The notes under the pieces are model-generated. The model had not been told where the DNA came from and did not search any database. It saw nothing but the letters and a program-made list of their open reading frames with translations. The position numbers were made by a program, and so were the translations under genes. Shown in pieces: positions 49,525-58,548 of a DNA stretch of 64,000 bases (its first letter is position 1; each line of letters starts with the position of its first letter). The stretch spans positions 1,302,001 through 1,366,000 of the forward strand of contig NZ_CP053697.2 in NCBI RefSeq assembly GCF_013200955.2, given 5' to 3'. The DNA is from Pseudomonas campi. Its GTDB lineage: Bacteria > Pseudomonadota > Gammaproteobacteria > Pseudomonadales > Pseudomonadaceae.

Positions 49525-50055
49525 ATGAGTACGCCTTTTTTGATTATCCCCGGCTACGGCGGCTCCGGTCCCGAGCATTGGCAGAGCCTGTGGCAACAGG
49601 CCGATCCGCGTTTTCGCCGGGTCGAGCAGCGTGACTGGTGGCGCCCGGTCTGCAGCGAGTGGGTGGCGCAGTTGGAGCAGGCGGTGGCCGCCAGCGGCCC
49701 GCACACCGTACTGGTGGCCCACAGCCTGGGTTGCGGGCTGGTGGCGCACTGGGCGGCGCAGACCCGCCTGTCGGTGCGCGCCGCCATGCTGGTGGCTCCT
49801 CCAGACCCGGAAGGCCCGGCTGCCGAGCTGGGCATCGAGGGTTTCGTGCCGGTGCCGGAACTGCCGCTGGCCTTCCCCAGCCTGCTGGTGGCCAGCAGCA
49901 ACGACCCGTTCTCCAGCCTGGAACATGCGCACAGCTCGGCAATCCGCTGGGGCAGTCGCTGGGCCAATATCGGCGCGGCCGGGCATATCAACGGCGACAG
50001 CGGCCTGGGCGACTGGGCCGAGGGCAGGGCGCTGCTGCAGTCGCTGCTGGAGTGA
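49525..50055 (+). CDS. RBBP9/YdeN-family alpha/beta hydrolase
   Basis: 176 residues of the serine-hydrolase fold: IIPGYGGSGPEHWQSLWQQA (GxxGxGxxHW start), nucleophile elbow VAHSLGCGLVAHW (GHSLG-like, Ser), ASSNDPFSS (Asp) and GHINGDSGLGDW (His). Substrate unknown. ATG 49525 has GGAGG nine bases before it; an in-frame ATG at 49501 would add a non-homologous tail. Confidence 0.9.
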   Translation: MSTPFLIIPGYGGSGPEHWQSLWQQADPRFRRVEQRDWWRPVCSEWVAQLEQAVAASGPHTVLVAHSLGCGLVAHWAAQTRLSVRAAMLVAPPDPEGPAAELGIEGFVPVPELPLAFPSLLVASSNDPFSSLEHAHSSAIRWGSRWANIGAAGHINGDSGLGDWAEGRALLQSLLE

Positions 50056-50065
50056 GGTGGCGTAC

Positions 50066-50518
50066 ATGGCCTTGATCGAACAGCGCCTCGAGATCGCCGC
50101 AGAGCGTGCGAGGGTGTACGAGGTTTCACAGGACTACGCCGTGCGTTATCAGTGGGATCCATTCCCCGAGCGAATTGCCTTTGTCGGTGCGTTGCAAACG
50201 GTGCAGCGTGGCGCTCGCGTCGAGGTGGTCGCCCGTAGTGGCCTGCGCATGGAGGTTGAGTTCGTGCAGGTGGATGCACCGCAACGGGCGGCGATCCGTA
50301 TGCTCAAGGGGCCCTTGCTACTCAAGCAGTTTGCCGGCAGTTGGGTATTTAGCGAGCTCGGGCCGCAGCGTACTCAGGCAGTGTTCCGCTATAACCTGAA
50401 AGTCCAGCCTTGGGCGCTACCCTGGCTGCTCGAGCCGCTCGCCGTCTGGTACTTCCGCCGTGCCGTGGTGGCGCGGATGCGGGGACTGAAAAACTACTGC
50501 GAGCAACTGGTCAACTGA
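50066..50518 (+). CDS. SRPBCC/START-like domain protein
   Basis: 150 residues of the polyketide-cyclase/START fold: [20 protein letters not shown], then [36 protein letters not shown] and a long C-terminal helix ([18 protein letters not shown]). This type binds a hydrophobic ligand in a cavity, as in COQ10-like proteins. It begins ten bases after the hydrolase gene, so the two are likely cotranscribed. Confidence 0.82.
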   Translation: MALIEQRLEIAAERARVYEVSQDYAVRYQWDPFPERIAFVGALQTVQRGARVEVVARSGLRMEVEFVQVDAPQRAAIRMLKGPLLLKQFAGSWVFSELGPQRTQAVFRYNLKVQPWALPWLLEPLAVWYFRRAVVARMRGLKNYCEQLVN

Positions 50519-50594
50519 TGCCGGATTGCGGCTGAAGCAACGCCGAGTTGTGGTTAACTTGGCGCCCGGCAATTGCACTTCACACAGGCCCATC

Positions 50595-50816
50595 GTGAGC
50601 GAACAAGCGAATAACCCCCTGCATGGCATCACCCTGGAAAAACTGCTTGGCGAGCTGGTCGCCAAGTACGGCTGGGATGGCCTGGCCAACCGCATCGATA
50701 TCCGCTGCTTCAAGGTCGATCCGAGCATCAAGTCGAGCCTGACCTTCCTGCGCAAGACGCCCTGGGCGCGCGAGAAGGTCGAGGCGTTGTTCGTGCAGAT
50801 GCGCAGCAAAGGCTGA
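50595..50816 (+). CDS. VF530-family (DUF2132) DNA-binding-like protein
   Basis: 73 residues from GTG 50595. [40 protein letters not shown] and [20 protein letters not shown] match the VF530/DUF2132 family (PF09905) along its whole length. The Vibrio member has a DNA-binding-like four-helix fold. The final A of the TGA stop is the first base of repeat copy 3. Confidence 0.88.
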   Translation: MSEQANNPLHGITLEKLLGELVAKYGWDGLANRIDIRCFKVDPSIKSSLTFLRKTPWAREKVEALFVQMRSKG

Positions 50817-51040
50817 GAACCTGTTTACGATCTCCTGACTCGCGGCCATACCGCGTTAAAAACGGCCTCGGACAGCCGCTTGCGGCTAACGCGCTTTAGC
50901 GCGACCCGAAGGGCGAGTGAAGCGAGTCATGCTCATTTACAGCTCGTAAACTCCGCTTCCTCGGCGTTTTGACCAGCCGGAGGCTGTTACTGGCGTAGCG
51001 CCTTGTCTGGCTCTAATTCAGAAGATCGTAAACAGGTTCT
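50816..51040 (-). repeat. MITE-like inverted-repeat element, copy 3
   Basis: 225 bp, inverted relative to the copies at 12486 and 13731. Ends AGAACCTGTTTA (50816) and TAAACAGGTTCT (51029-51040) are perfect. It starts inside the stop codon of the VF530 gene, as copy 1 does at the other gene. Confidence 0.85.
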
Positions 51041-51063
51041 GAGACAGCAAAGAGGCTTCATGG

Positions 51064-51564
51064 ATGAACAAAACCCTGTGGTTACCCCTGATGTGGCTGG
51101 CGGCGCCGCTGGCCCTGGCCGATTGCGCCTACCGGGCGCTGGCCATCGAGCCGCGCGGTGGCGAGTACGCGGCGCTGTATGGCGGCGCCGGCGAGCGGGT
51201 GCAGGTGGAGTTCCACAACTTCAAGCGCGACGGTGAGGTCGACAGCTTCCCCGAGCCGCCCATGGTCCTGAGCCAGGGCACGGCCAGTTGCACTGTGGAG
51301 GGTGGCATCTGGCTGCGCCGCGCGGTGTTCCTCGATCGCCGCGAGCAGCGCCTGTTGGTGCAGTCGTTCAGTGGTTCCAGTGGCGAACTGCTGGTCTATG
51401 ACACCCGTACCTGTGCCGAACTGGCGCGCCTGGAGTTGCCAGAAGCCAGCTGGGCGCTGGAGGGCGACAGCCTGGTGCTGGGGCGTCAGTGCAGCTCGGG
51501 CGAGCTGAGCAGTTGTGCGCAGCGCCAGGTGCACACGCTCAATGCCCAGTGCCTGCCTGAATAG
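51064..51564 (+). CDS. Exported hypothetical protein with disulfide cysteines
   Basis: 166 residues with a signal peptide (PLMWLAAPLALA-DCA). Six cysteines spread over the mature part (DCAYRA, ASCTVEG, TRTCAELA, RQCSSGE, SSCAQRQ, NAQCLPE) suggest three disulfides. Otherwise strand-rich. Function unknown; 24 bases after a repeat element. Confidence 0.78.
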   Translation: MNKTLWLPLMWLAAPLALADCAYRALAIEPRGGEYAALYGGAGERVQVEFHNFKRDGEVDSFPEPPMVLSQGTASCTVEGGIWLRRAVFLDRREQRLLVQSFSGSSGELLVYDTRTCAELARLELPEASWALEGDSLVLGRQCSSGELSSCAQRQVHTLNAQCLPE

Positions 51565-51589
51565 AATTTACGCTCTGGCGCTTTGCTAT

Positions 51590-51669
51590 CGGTGGAAAAC
51601 GCTGCGCGGTTTTCCACCCTACGTTGGCGGGCGGGTTGCGTAGGGTGGATAACGCTTCGCTTATCCACC
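51590..51669. repeat. Two adjacent intergenic hairpin repeats
   Basis: GTGGAAAACGCTGCGCGGTTTTCCAC and GGTGGATAA-CGCTTCGC-TTATCCACC are two near-perfect hairpins that repeat the same design. A variant lies at 56641-56667. They are dispersed Pseudomonas palindromes and may also end the flanking convergent transcripts. Confidence 0.55.
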
Positions 51670-51682
51670 GTGCCGTGGATGC

Positions 51683-54600
51683 TCAGAGATTGCGCACCTG
51701 CGCGGCGCTGGTGGGTATGGCGCAGCCAGTCTGGCTGTCCGGCTGCAGGTGCGGGGTGAGAATCGGTGCCATGCCCTTGAGTACCTGCACCGGTAGTGCC
51801 GAGGTGAAGCGGAATTTATCCGCGGCCTCGCCCGGCACGAAGGCGGTGAGGGTGCCGAAGTGGCGCGGGCCGAGGTAGAAGACGAAAGTGGCGGTGCGGT
51901 TGATGGCCCGTGAGCTGAGCACATGGCCGCCGCGGGTGACGTTTTCCACCCGGTTGTCGCCGGTACCGGTTTTGCCACCGAGCACCAGCGGCGTGCCATC
52001 GGCCAGGCTGAAGCTGCCATGCAGGCGCCGTGCGGTGCCGGCTTCCACCACCTGTGACAGCGCCTCGCGCAGGGCCGCGGCAACCTCCGTTGGCAGCACC
52101 CGTTCACCGCGCCGCACGTCGTAGACCAGCTCGGTGTCATAGGGCGTGGCGGCGGCGAAGTGCAGGCTGTCGATACGCACGCTGGGCTGGCGGATGCCGT
52201 CGTTCTGGATGATGCCCATCAGCTCGGCCAGCGCTGCCGGGCGGTCGCCGGAGCTGCCGATGGCGGTGGCCAGCGACGGCACCAGGTGATCGAACGGATA
52301 GCCCACGCGCTGCCAGCGCTGGTGGATATCGAGGAAGGCTTCGACCTCCAGCATGGTGCGGATGCGGCTGTCGCGGGCGCTCTTGTGTCGCGACTTGAAC
52401 AGCCAGCCGTAGACCACCTGGCGCTCCTCGGCGCTGGCGGCCACGGCATCCTTGAAGGTGGCTTGCGGCTGTTCGATCAGGTAACCCAGCAGCCACAGCT
52501 CCAGCGGGTGCACGCGGGCGATGTAGCCCTGGTCCGGCAGGCTCCAGGCGCCCGGGCCGTAGTCCAGGTAGAGGCTGTGGATGCGCTTGTCGGTGAGCTT
52601 GTTCTTTTCCTGCGGCAGGTGCGCACGCAGGAAAGCGGCGAAGGTCGCCTCGTCCACTTCCGGCATCAGGTAGCGGTGCACGGCGGCCAGGCGTGTGGAG
52701 GTATGGCGCAGGCCGTCGAGGAAGGTATCCAGGCGTTGCTGGGCGTTCTTGCCCTCGTACTTGCGCCAGAAGCGCAGCAGGAAGGTGGTGCCTTCGCGGT
52801 CGGCGAAGCGCTTGAGGTAGTCGGCGCGTTGCGGGTGCTGGTCGTCCTTGAGCAGCTCGGCGCTACTGCCCTCGCCGTGGTAGGTGCTGTAGCGCACTAG
52901 GTCGCGCAGCAGGCGGATGAACGGCAGGTTGATCGACTCGCGCAGAGCCTCGCGCATAGTGGGAATGCGGCCGTTGTCTTCGCGCTTGAAGTTGCTGAAG
53001 GTGTGTCGCCCGCCACCCGTGAAGAACCCTTCGTAGGGGCTGGCCGAGTACTTGCGCTCCAGGGCGGCGGCGAGCAGATCGCGCAGTGGCAGGTTGGGCT
53101 GGGCGATCAGCTGGTCGATGGCCCAGCGGGTCAGGTGATCCTGCGCCGCCACTTCGATCTTGCGCAGTGCATCGGGGCTCTGTCCGGCGTAGCGGGTGTG
53201 CAGCTCGGCCATCACTTCCAGGTAGGTGGTGAGTACGCGCAGCTTGGCGGTGGAGCCCAGTTCCAGTTTGCTGCCTTCGTTGATGTCGAAGGGCTGGTCA
53301 GTGTTGTCGGTCTGCACCCGCACCCGCGCGCCGGCCGGGGTACGCTCGAACAGGGTGAAGCTGTAGCGCACCTCGGCGGTTTTTTCCGCGGACAGCAGGC
53401 GTTCGCCGTACAGACCGATCTGCCCGGCGAACTCGGGGTCGGCCAGCTGGTGCAGGTAGGCACTGACCTGTTGCTGCAGTTCGGCGTTGAGTGTGCTGCT
53501 GGCGGACAGGTCGAGGCGGTCGAGGTCGTACAGCGACTGGTTGAGCAGGTTGGACAGCCGTGTACGGGCCACGCTGATGCCCTTGTTGCTCTGCACCGGC
53601 TGGATAGCCGGGTGCTGGGCCAGGTCGCGGAACTGCAGTTTCTGCGCCAGCGCCGCATCGCGCAGGGTCCAGCCGATCACGCCGCCGCTGGCCAGCACGC
53701 GGATATGGCTGTCTGTCAGTTTTTCCAGCTCCTTGCGACCCTGGGCCAGGTAATAGGAGGGGCGCCGCTGGGCGATCATCAGGGCCAGCACCTGGCGCAG
53801 CGCCAGGCCGCGCTCGGCGCTGCTGGCCATGGGCGTGCGCACGGGGTCGAGCAGGGCATTGACCCGCGCGAAATCGGCACCGAACCACACCCGCAGGCCG
53901 TCGGCCAGGCCGTGCACTTCGCCATGCCCGGGGGCGGCGGAGAGCGGCACGCTGTTGAGGTAGTCACGCACGATGGCCTGGCGCGCGGCGAAACTGTCTG
54001 GGCCCTGCTGGTAGGCGCGCACGCTGGCGGAAACCATCTGCCGCAGTTTCTCCATGGCCGACAGGGTCAGGCCGTCCGGCGAGTGGCGGTATTTCTCCAG
54101 TTGGGTGGCCAGGGTGCTGCCACCGGCCGACTGCTCCTGGATGGCGAAGTTCTTGCCCAGTTGCGACAGCGCCGCCTTGACGAAACGCGGCCAGTCCACC
54201 GCCGGGTTGGCCTGGGCCTGCTCGCTGTCGAGCAGGTGGCGGTTCTCGATGTACAGCAGGCTGCCGGCCACCAGCGGCGGGATGTCCTCGAAACGCGCAT
54301 AGAGCTGCTGCGGGTAGCGGAACTGGTAGAGCGGCAGGCCACGGCAGTCGCTGATGGTCAGGCCGGTCTGCAGTTTTTCCGCGAAGGGTGGAAAGAAACC
54401 GCGCTGGCTGTAGTCGAGCAGGGCGGGGGAGAACTGCGCCTGCTCGCTGATGAGGAAGTTGCGTTGTTGCAGGCGCTCCAGCAACAGCGGCAGGTGCGCG
54501 TAGCCGAGGCGCTTGTCGAACGGGCCGTCGGCCGGAAACTGGATGGCTTTGCTCGGCCCCGGTTGCACTGCGTAGCTCAGGCTGGCGGCGTAGCGGCTGA

Positions 54601-54799
54601 ATTCGCGGGCCTGCAGCTGGGCGGTTTTCAGCTCATGGGCAACGCCCAGGCCCAGGGCGATCAGTACGGCTAGCAGGCCCAGCCAGAACAGGCTTTTCAG
54701 GCGCCTGCGGGGGGGCGGTTTTTCGGGCAACAAAAGCGGCTCTGGGCCGCTCACGGGGAGCGCTGTTGGCGGTGCGTCTGATTGCCATAAAACGCCCAT
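51683..54799 (-). CDS. Large class A penicillin-binding protein-like bifunctional enzyme
   Basis: 1038 residues from ATG 54799 (TTG 54838 would add 13). A cytoplasmic Pro/Arg-rich tail and one membrane anchor (LKSLFWLGLLAVLIALG) precede a GT51 transglycosylase domain with IENRHLLD (catalytic Glu) and EQSAGGSTLATQLEKYRHSP. The transpeptidase-like part has GSTAKLRVLT (SxxK) and VLGGKTGTGDN (KTG); the middle SxN box is not obvious. At over 1000 residues it exceeds PBP1a/1b by about 200. It should build peptidoglycan in the periplasm. Confidence 0.85.
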   Translation of the reverse strand: MGVLWQSDAPPTALPVSGPEPLLLPEKPPPRRRLKSLFWLGLLAVLIALGLGVAHELKTAQLQAREFSRYAASLSYAVQPGPSKAIQFPADGPFDKRLGYAHLPLLLERLQQRNFLISEQAQFSPALLDYSQRGFFPPFAEKLQTGLTISDCRGLPLYQFRYPQQLYARFEDIPPLVAGSLLYIENRHLLDSEQAQANPAVDWPRFVKAALSQLGKNFAIQEQSAGGSTLATQLEKYRHSPDGLTLSAMEKLRQMVSASVRAYQQGPDSFAARQAIVRDYLNSVPLSAAPGHGEVHGLADGLRVWFGADFARVNALLDPVRTPMASSAERGLALRQVLALMIAQRRPSYYLAQGRKELEKLTDSHIRVLASGGVIGWTLRDAALAQKLQFRDLAQHPAIQPVQSNKGISVARTRLSNLLNQSLYDLDRLDLSASSTLNAELQQQVSAYLHQLADPEFAGQIGLYGERLLSAEKTAEVRYSFTLFERTPAGARVRVQTDNTDQPFDINEGSKLELGSTAKLRVLTTYLEVMAELHTRYAGQSPDALRKIEVAAQDHLTRWAIDQLIAQPNLPLRDLLAAALERKYSASPYEGFFTGGGRHTFSNFKREDNGRIPTMREALRESINLPFIRLLRDLVRYSTYHGEGSSAELLKDDQHPQRADYLKRFADREGTTFLLRFWRKYEGKNAQQRLDTFLDGLRHTSTRLAAVHRYLMPEVDEATFAAFLRAHLPQEKNKLTDKRIHSLYLDYGPGAWSLPDQGYIARVHPLELWLLGYLIEQPQATFKDAVAASAEERQVVYGWLFKSRHKSARDSRIRTMLEVEAFLDIHQRWQRVGYPFDHLVPSLATAIGSSGDRPAALAELMGIIQNDGIRQPSVRIDSLHFAAATPYDTELVYDVRRGERVLPTEVAAALREALSQVVEAGTARRLHGSFSLADGTPLVLGGKTGTGDNRVENVTRGGHVLSSRAINRTATFVFYLGPRHFGTLTAFVPGEAADKFRFTSALPVQVLKGMAPILTPHLQPDSQTGCAIPTSAAQVRNL

Positions 54800-55004
54800 A
54801 GCGATCGGCCTGGCCTCGAGATGTTTGCTCTTGCTCAAAGCTTAGTCGCAGGCTGCCGGGCCAGAGGCCTTTTATCGTCGCCGACCAGCGGGCAGTCATG
54901 GCGTCCGGGCTCTGCTTCACTGTTGCTGGTTGCCTGGCGCGGTCACAGGCGATGCCAGGCCTCGAATCGCCCAGTCTGCCCCGCGAAAATCAGGAGAACA
55001 CCCC

Positions 55005-55415
55005 ATGGACAAGGGCTCCAGCCTGATCCCCGTCATCCTCTATCGCGATGCCCCGGCGGCCATCACCTGGCTGTGCCAGGTCTTCGGCTTTCGCGAACAG
55101 CTGCGCGTGTCGGCCGGCAACGGTCAGATCGAACATGCGCAGCTGCTGCACGGCAGCGGCATGCTGATGCTCGGCTCACTCAAGGACAGCGGCTTCGGCC
55201 AGCATATGCGCGAGCCACAGCAGGTCGGCGGCAACACCCAGAGCCTGTACCTGCAGGTCGCGGATGCCGATGCCGTGTATGCCCGCGTGCAGCAGGCCGG
55301 GTTCGAGGTGCTGATCCCGATCAAGGACGAGGAGTACGGCGGTCGTGGCTTCACCTGCAAGGATGGCGAAGGCCACCTGTGGAGTGTGGGCAGCTATGAC
55401 CCCTGGAGCGAGTAA
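55005..55415 (+). CDS. VOC-family (glyoxalase/bleomycin resistance-like) protein
   Basis: 136 residues: LIPVILYRDAPAAITWLCQV and FGFREQLRVSAGNGQIEHAQ start a vicinal-oxygen-chelate domain; the second half has SLYLQVADADAVYARVQQAG, FEVLIPIKDEEYGGRGFTCK and DGEGHLWSVGSYDPW. The PhnB-like subgroup is the best guess. GGAG lies about 12 bases before ATG 55005. The substrate is unknown. Its TAA stop directly precedes repeat copy 4. Confidence 0.87.
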   Translation: MDKGSSLIPVILYRDAPAAITWLCQVFGFREQLRVSAGNGQIEHAQLLHGSGMLMLGSLKDSGFGQHMREPQQVGGNTQSLYLQVADADAVYARVQQAGFEVLIPIKDEEYGGRGFTCKDGEGHLWSVGSYDPWSE

Positions 55416-55696
55416 CAGGCTGTTGAAAAACTACCTGCGTTGCCATCGCTGCGTTAAAAACAGGCTCAGCAAGCCGCTTGCGGCTAACGCGCTTTAGCGC
55501 GGCCCGAAGGGCGAGTGGAACGAGTCATGCTCATTTACAGCTCGTAAACTGCGCTTTTGACTCACTGCGTTCGCCCTGCGGGCCAGCCTGCGGCTGTTAC
55601 TCCGCTGCGCTACGTTTCGCCGTTTTGACCAGCCGGAGGCTGTTACTGACGTAGCGCCTTGCGCTGGCTGCCTCGCCTACGTTTTTCAACAGCCTG
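55416..55696 (-). repeat. Longer relative of the MITE-like element, copy 4
   Basis: 281 bp with perfect 16-base terminal inverted repeats CAGGCTGTTGAAAAAC (55416) and GTTTTTCAACAGCCTG (55681-55696). The ends differ from copies 1-3 but about 120 interior bases are shared (GCTTGCGGCTAACGCGC, AGTCATGCTCATTTACAGC, CCAGCCGGAGGCTGTTACT). It begins at the base after the VOC gene's stop codon. Confidence 0.8.
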
Positions 55697-55707
55697 CCCG
55701 CGCGCCA

Positions 55708-56448
55708 TCATTCGGCGCGCGGGCGATCCTCGGCGTAGCGGCGCAGCACCCACTGCCCGGCCGGACGCGCGTAAAGCTGGTCGAGGAAGCGCTGGGTCTC
55801 GGCGTCATGCCCGGCGATGCCATCCCAGGGGGTTCCGGTCGGAGTGAACAGCGGGGCGTACAGGGCGGCCGCGCTGACATCGGCCAGGCTCAGGCGCTCA
55901 CCGACCAGGTAGCGCGCCGGGTCACCACCGATCTGTTGCTCGATCAGGTCGAGGCCGGCCAGCAGCTCGATCCGAGACTTGGCCACGCGCTCGGGCGTCA
56001 CCCCGTAGAGCTTCTGTACACCATTGATCAGCACCGGCTGCAGCAGGTCGCGCAGGCCGAACCAGGGGCGGTAGACCTTGAGCATGGCGTGCATCACCGA
56101 GCTCCAGTCCTTGATCTGGCCATACAGCCAGCGCCGCACATGCACGCCGAGGCGATCGAAGCGCTCTTCCAGTTCGAGGACGGCCGCGCGCTGGTCAGCA
56201 TCTTCCGGCAGCAGCGGCTGCTGCGGGTAGGCCTGTTCCAGGTGCAGGGCGATGGCGGTGGAGTCGCCGATGCGGGTGGCGCCATCCTGCAGGATCGGCA
56301 GGGTGACGATGCCGGCCAGGCGCTTGCTCTTGAAGCGGTGCAGGCCGGGAAACAGGTTGGCGACCTGGTAGTCGAGGCCCTTGTGCTCTAGGTGCCAGCG
56401 GGTCTTTTCGCAGTAGTGGGAAATCGGGAACTGGTACAGGGTGCGCAT
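55708..56448 (-). CDS. Glutathione S-transferase-family protein
   Basis: 246 residues. The N-terminal thioredoxin-like domain is RTLYQFPISHYCEKTRWHLE, with GIVTLPILQDGATRIGDSTA (the ES/DS motif that binds the glutathione gamma-glutamyl group). The C-terminal helical domain has YLVGERLSLADVSAAALYAP. The SHYCEK start puts a cysteine at the active position, as in omega/beta-type GSTs. ATG 56448 is preferred; two in-frame starts lie upstream. Confidence 0.85.
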   Translation of the reverse strand: MRTLYQFPISHYCEKTRWHLEHKGLDYQVANLFPGLHRFKSKRLAGIVTLPILQDGATRIGDSTAIALHLEQAYPQQPLLPEDADQRAAVLELEERFDRLGVHVRRWLYGQIKDWSSVMHAMLKVYRPWFGLRDLLQPVLINGVQKLYGVTPERVAKSRIELLAGLDLIEQQIGGDPARYLVGERLSLADVSAAALYAPLFTPTGTPWDGIAGHDAETQRFLDQLYARPAGQWVLRRYAEDRPRAE

Positions 56449-56544
56449 CGGGTGGTGGCCTTGTGCCATGAGCTTTGGGCGGAGTGTAAAGGACACTTAG
56501 CTGACTACCTAGTCGCGCGATCAGTTCCAGTGTATCGAGCAGCC

Positions 56545-56667
56545 TGCACAAGTCCGTAGCCCGGATGCAATCCGGGGATATCGCAAGGTTCGCAGACCAC
56601 TCCCGGATTACATCCGGCCTACCCAGAGCCACAGCGCATAGGGTGGATAACACTCGGCTTATCCACC
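56545..56667. repeat. Intergenic palindromic repeats
   Basis: GTAGCCCGGATGCAATCCGGG and CCCGGATTACATCCGGCCTAC are facing hairpins, followed by GGTGGATAACACTCGGCTTATCCACC. The first motif recurs near 15966. They are non-coding genome repeats. Confidence 0.55.
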
Positions 56668-56688
56668 ATTAGGGTGCTGCGCCGGTGC

Positions 56689-58302
56689 TCAGACCTCCGC
56701 CGCCTCGAAGCTGTCAGCCCGCGCCATGCTCCACATGCGCGGGTAGAACTCGCCGGAGACTTCGCCGCTGAGCAGCTCACCGGGTTCGAGGAATACATGC
56801 AGCTGCGAGTACAGCTTGATCTCGCTGGCCGACATGCGCCGCACCAGGTGCTTGGCCTCGATCTGCGACGGGTGGCTGAGGCCGGCGGCGGCGAGCATCT
56901 CGGCCAGGGCCTTGAGGGTGTTGCGGTGGAAGCTGTGCACCCGCTCGGCCTTGTCCGGCACCACTAGGGCGCGCTGGCGCAGCGGGTCCTGGGTGGCCAC
57001 GCCGGTCGGGCACTTGTTGGTATGGCAGCTCTGCGACTGGATGCAGCCAATGGCGAACATGAAACCGCGGGCCGAGTTGGCCCAGTCGGCACCGAGGGCC
57101 ATGACGCTGGCGATGTCGAAGGCGCTGACGATCTTGCCGCTGGCACCGAGGCGGATCTTGTCGCGCAGGCCGCAGCCGACCAGGGTGTTGTGCACGAACA
57201 GCAGGCCTTCACGCAGCGGCACGCCGATATGGTCGGTGAACTCCAGCGGCGCCGCGCCGGTGCCGCCTTCCTTGCCATCGACCACGATGAAGTCGGGGAG
57301 GATGCCGCTCTCCAGCATGGCCTTGGCGATGCCCATGAACTCCCACGGATGGCCCAGGCAGAACTTGAAGCCGATCGGCTTGCCATCCGCCAGCTGACGC
57401 AGCTGCGCGATGAACTGCAGCAGTTCCAGCGGCGTGGCGAAGGCACTGTGGCGCGCCGGCGAGATGCAGTCCTGGCCCATCGGTACGCCCCGGGTGAGGG
57501 AGATTTCCGCGGTGACCTTGTGCTTGGGCAGGATGCCGCCATGACCCGGCTTGGCGCCCTGGCTCAGCTTGATCTCGATCATCTTCACCTGCGGATTGCG
57601 CGCCTGCTCGGCGAAGCGTGCCGGGTCGAAGCGGCCATCGTCCGTGCGGCAACCGAAGTAGCCGCTGCCCAGCTCCCACACCAGATCGCCGCCATGCTCG
57701 CGGTGGTAGGGACTGATGCTGCCCTCGCCGGTGTCGTGGTAGAAACCGCCGCGCTGGGCGCCCTGGTTCAGCGCGCGGATGGCGTTGGCGCTGAGCGAGC
57801 CGAAGCTCATTGCCGAGATATTGAACACCGAGGCCGAGTAGGGCTGGGTGCACTGCGGCCCGCCGACCGTGACGCGGAAGGTGCTGGGGTCGCAGTGCGC
57901 GGCCGGCAGCATGGAGTGGCCGATGAACTCGAAGCCGCTCTGGTACACATCGCTGAGGGTGCCGAAGGCCTTGTCCGCGCTCTGGTTCTTCGCCCGCGCA
58001 TACACCAGCGAACGTTGCGCGCGAGAGAACGGCAGCTTGTCGCCATCGGCCTCCAGCAGGTACTGGCGGATCTCCGGGCGCAGGCCCTCGACCAAGTAGC
58101 GGATATTGCCCAGGATCGGGTAGTTGCGCCGCACTGCCTGGCGCGTCTGCAGCAGGTCGTTGATACCCACCAGGCTGAGCACGCCAGTCAGCAGGGTCAA
58201 CGCCCACAACCATTCATGGGCGCCGAGAAAGGGCAGGCTGAGCAGGGTAAACAGCACGCAGAAGGCGAAGAAGGCATAGCGATTGAGCAGCGACAGGCTC
58301 AT
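56689..58302 (-). CDS. FMN-binding glutamate synthase-family protein
   Basis: 537 residues. Two N-terminal membrane segments (YAFFAFCVLFTLLSLPFLGA; EWLWALTLLTGVLSLVGI) lead into a glutamate-synthase-type FMN barrel: SVFNISAMSFGSLSANAIRA, FYHDTGEGSISPYH, IKLSQGAKPGHGG, DFIVVDGKEGGTGAAPLEF, LGADWANSARGFMFAIGCIQ and the cluster cysteines CIQSQSCHTNKCPTG. The glutaminase domain of true GltB is absent, so it is the stand-alone GltB2-like type, whose substrate is uncertain. Confidence 0.9.
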   Translation of the reverse strand: MSLSLLNRYAFFAFCVLFTLLSLPFLGAHEWLWALTLLTGVLSLVGINDLLQTRQAVRRNYPILGNIRYLVEGLRPEIRQYLLEADGDKLPFSRAQRSLVYARAKNQSADKAFGTLSDVYQSGFEFIGHSMLPAAHCDPSTFRVTVGGPQCTQPYSASVFNISAMSFGSLSANAIRALNQGAQRGGFYHDTGEGSISPYHREHGGDLVWELGSGYFGCRTDDGRFDPARFAEQARNPQVKMIEIKLSQGAKPGHGGILPKHKVTAEISLTRGVPMGQDCISPARHSAFATPLELLQFIAQLRQLADGKPIGFKFCLGHPWEFMGIAKAMLESGILPDFIVVDGKEGGTGAAPLEFTDHIGVPLREGLLFVHNTLVGCGLRDKIRLGASGKIVSAFDIASVMALGADWANSARGFMFAIGCIQSQSCHTNKCPTGVATQDPLRQRALVVPDKAERVHSFHRNTLKALAEMLAAAGLSHPSQIEAKHLVRRMSASEIKLYSQLHVFLEPGELLSGEVSGEFYPRMWSMARADSFEAAEV

Positions 58303-58390
58303 GGGGATTCCTTGCCGGTGAGGGGGAACTGACTGTTGATCGGTGCTGAACAGTACCTGCGGTACGTACTGCAGATCAGGTAGGTTTTCG

Positions 58391-58482
58391 CCCCCTCTCC
58401 CGTTTACGGGAGAGGGCTGGGGAGAGGGTGGACATTCGCTCCCCTATCTCCCGGCCCCTTTCCCACAAGTGGGAGAGGGGAG
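58391..58482. repeat. Dispersed intergenic palindromic repeat
   Basis: CTCCCGTTTACGGGAGAGGG and CCCACAAGTGGGAGAGGGG are hairpins related to the block at 41485. No gene in this 246-base gap. Confidence 0.55.
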
Positions 58483-58548
58483 CAGAGCGCTTTACTAACT
58501 GGCATTGCCCACCGTACGGGCTAACGCCAGGGCATGCTTGAGATTCGT

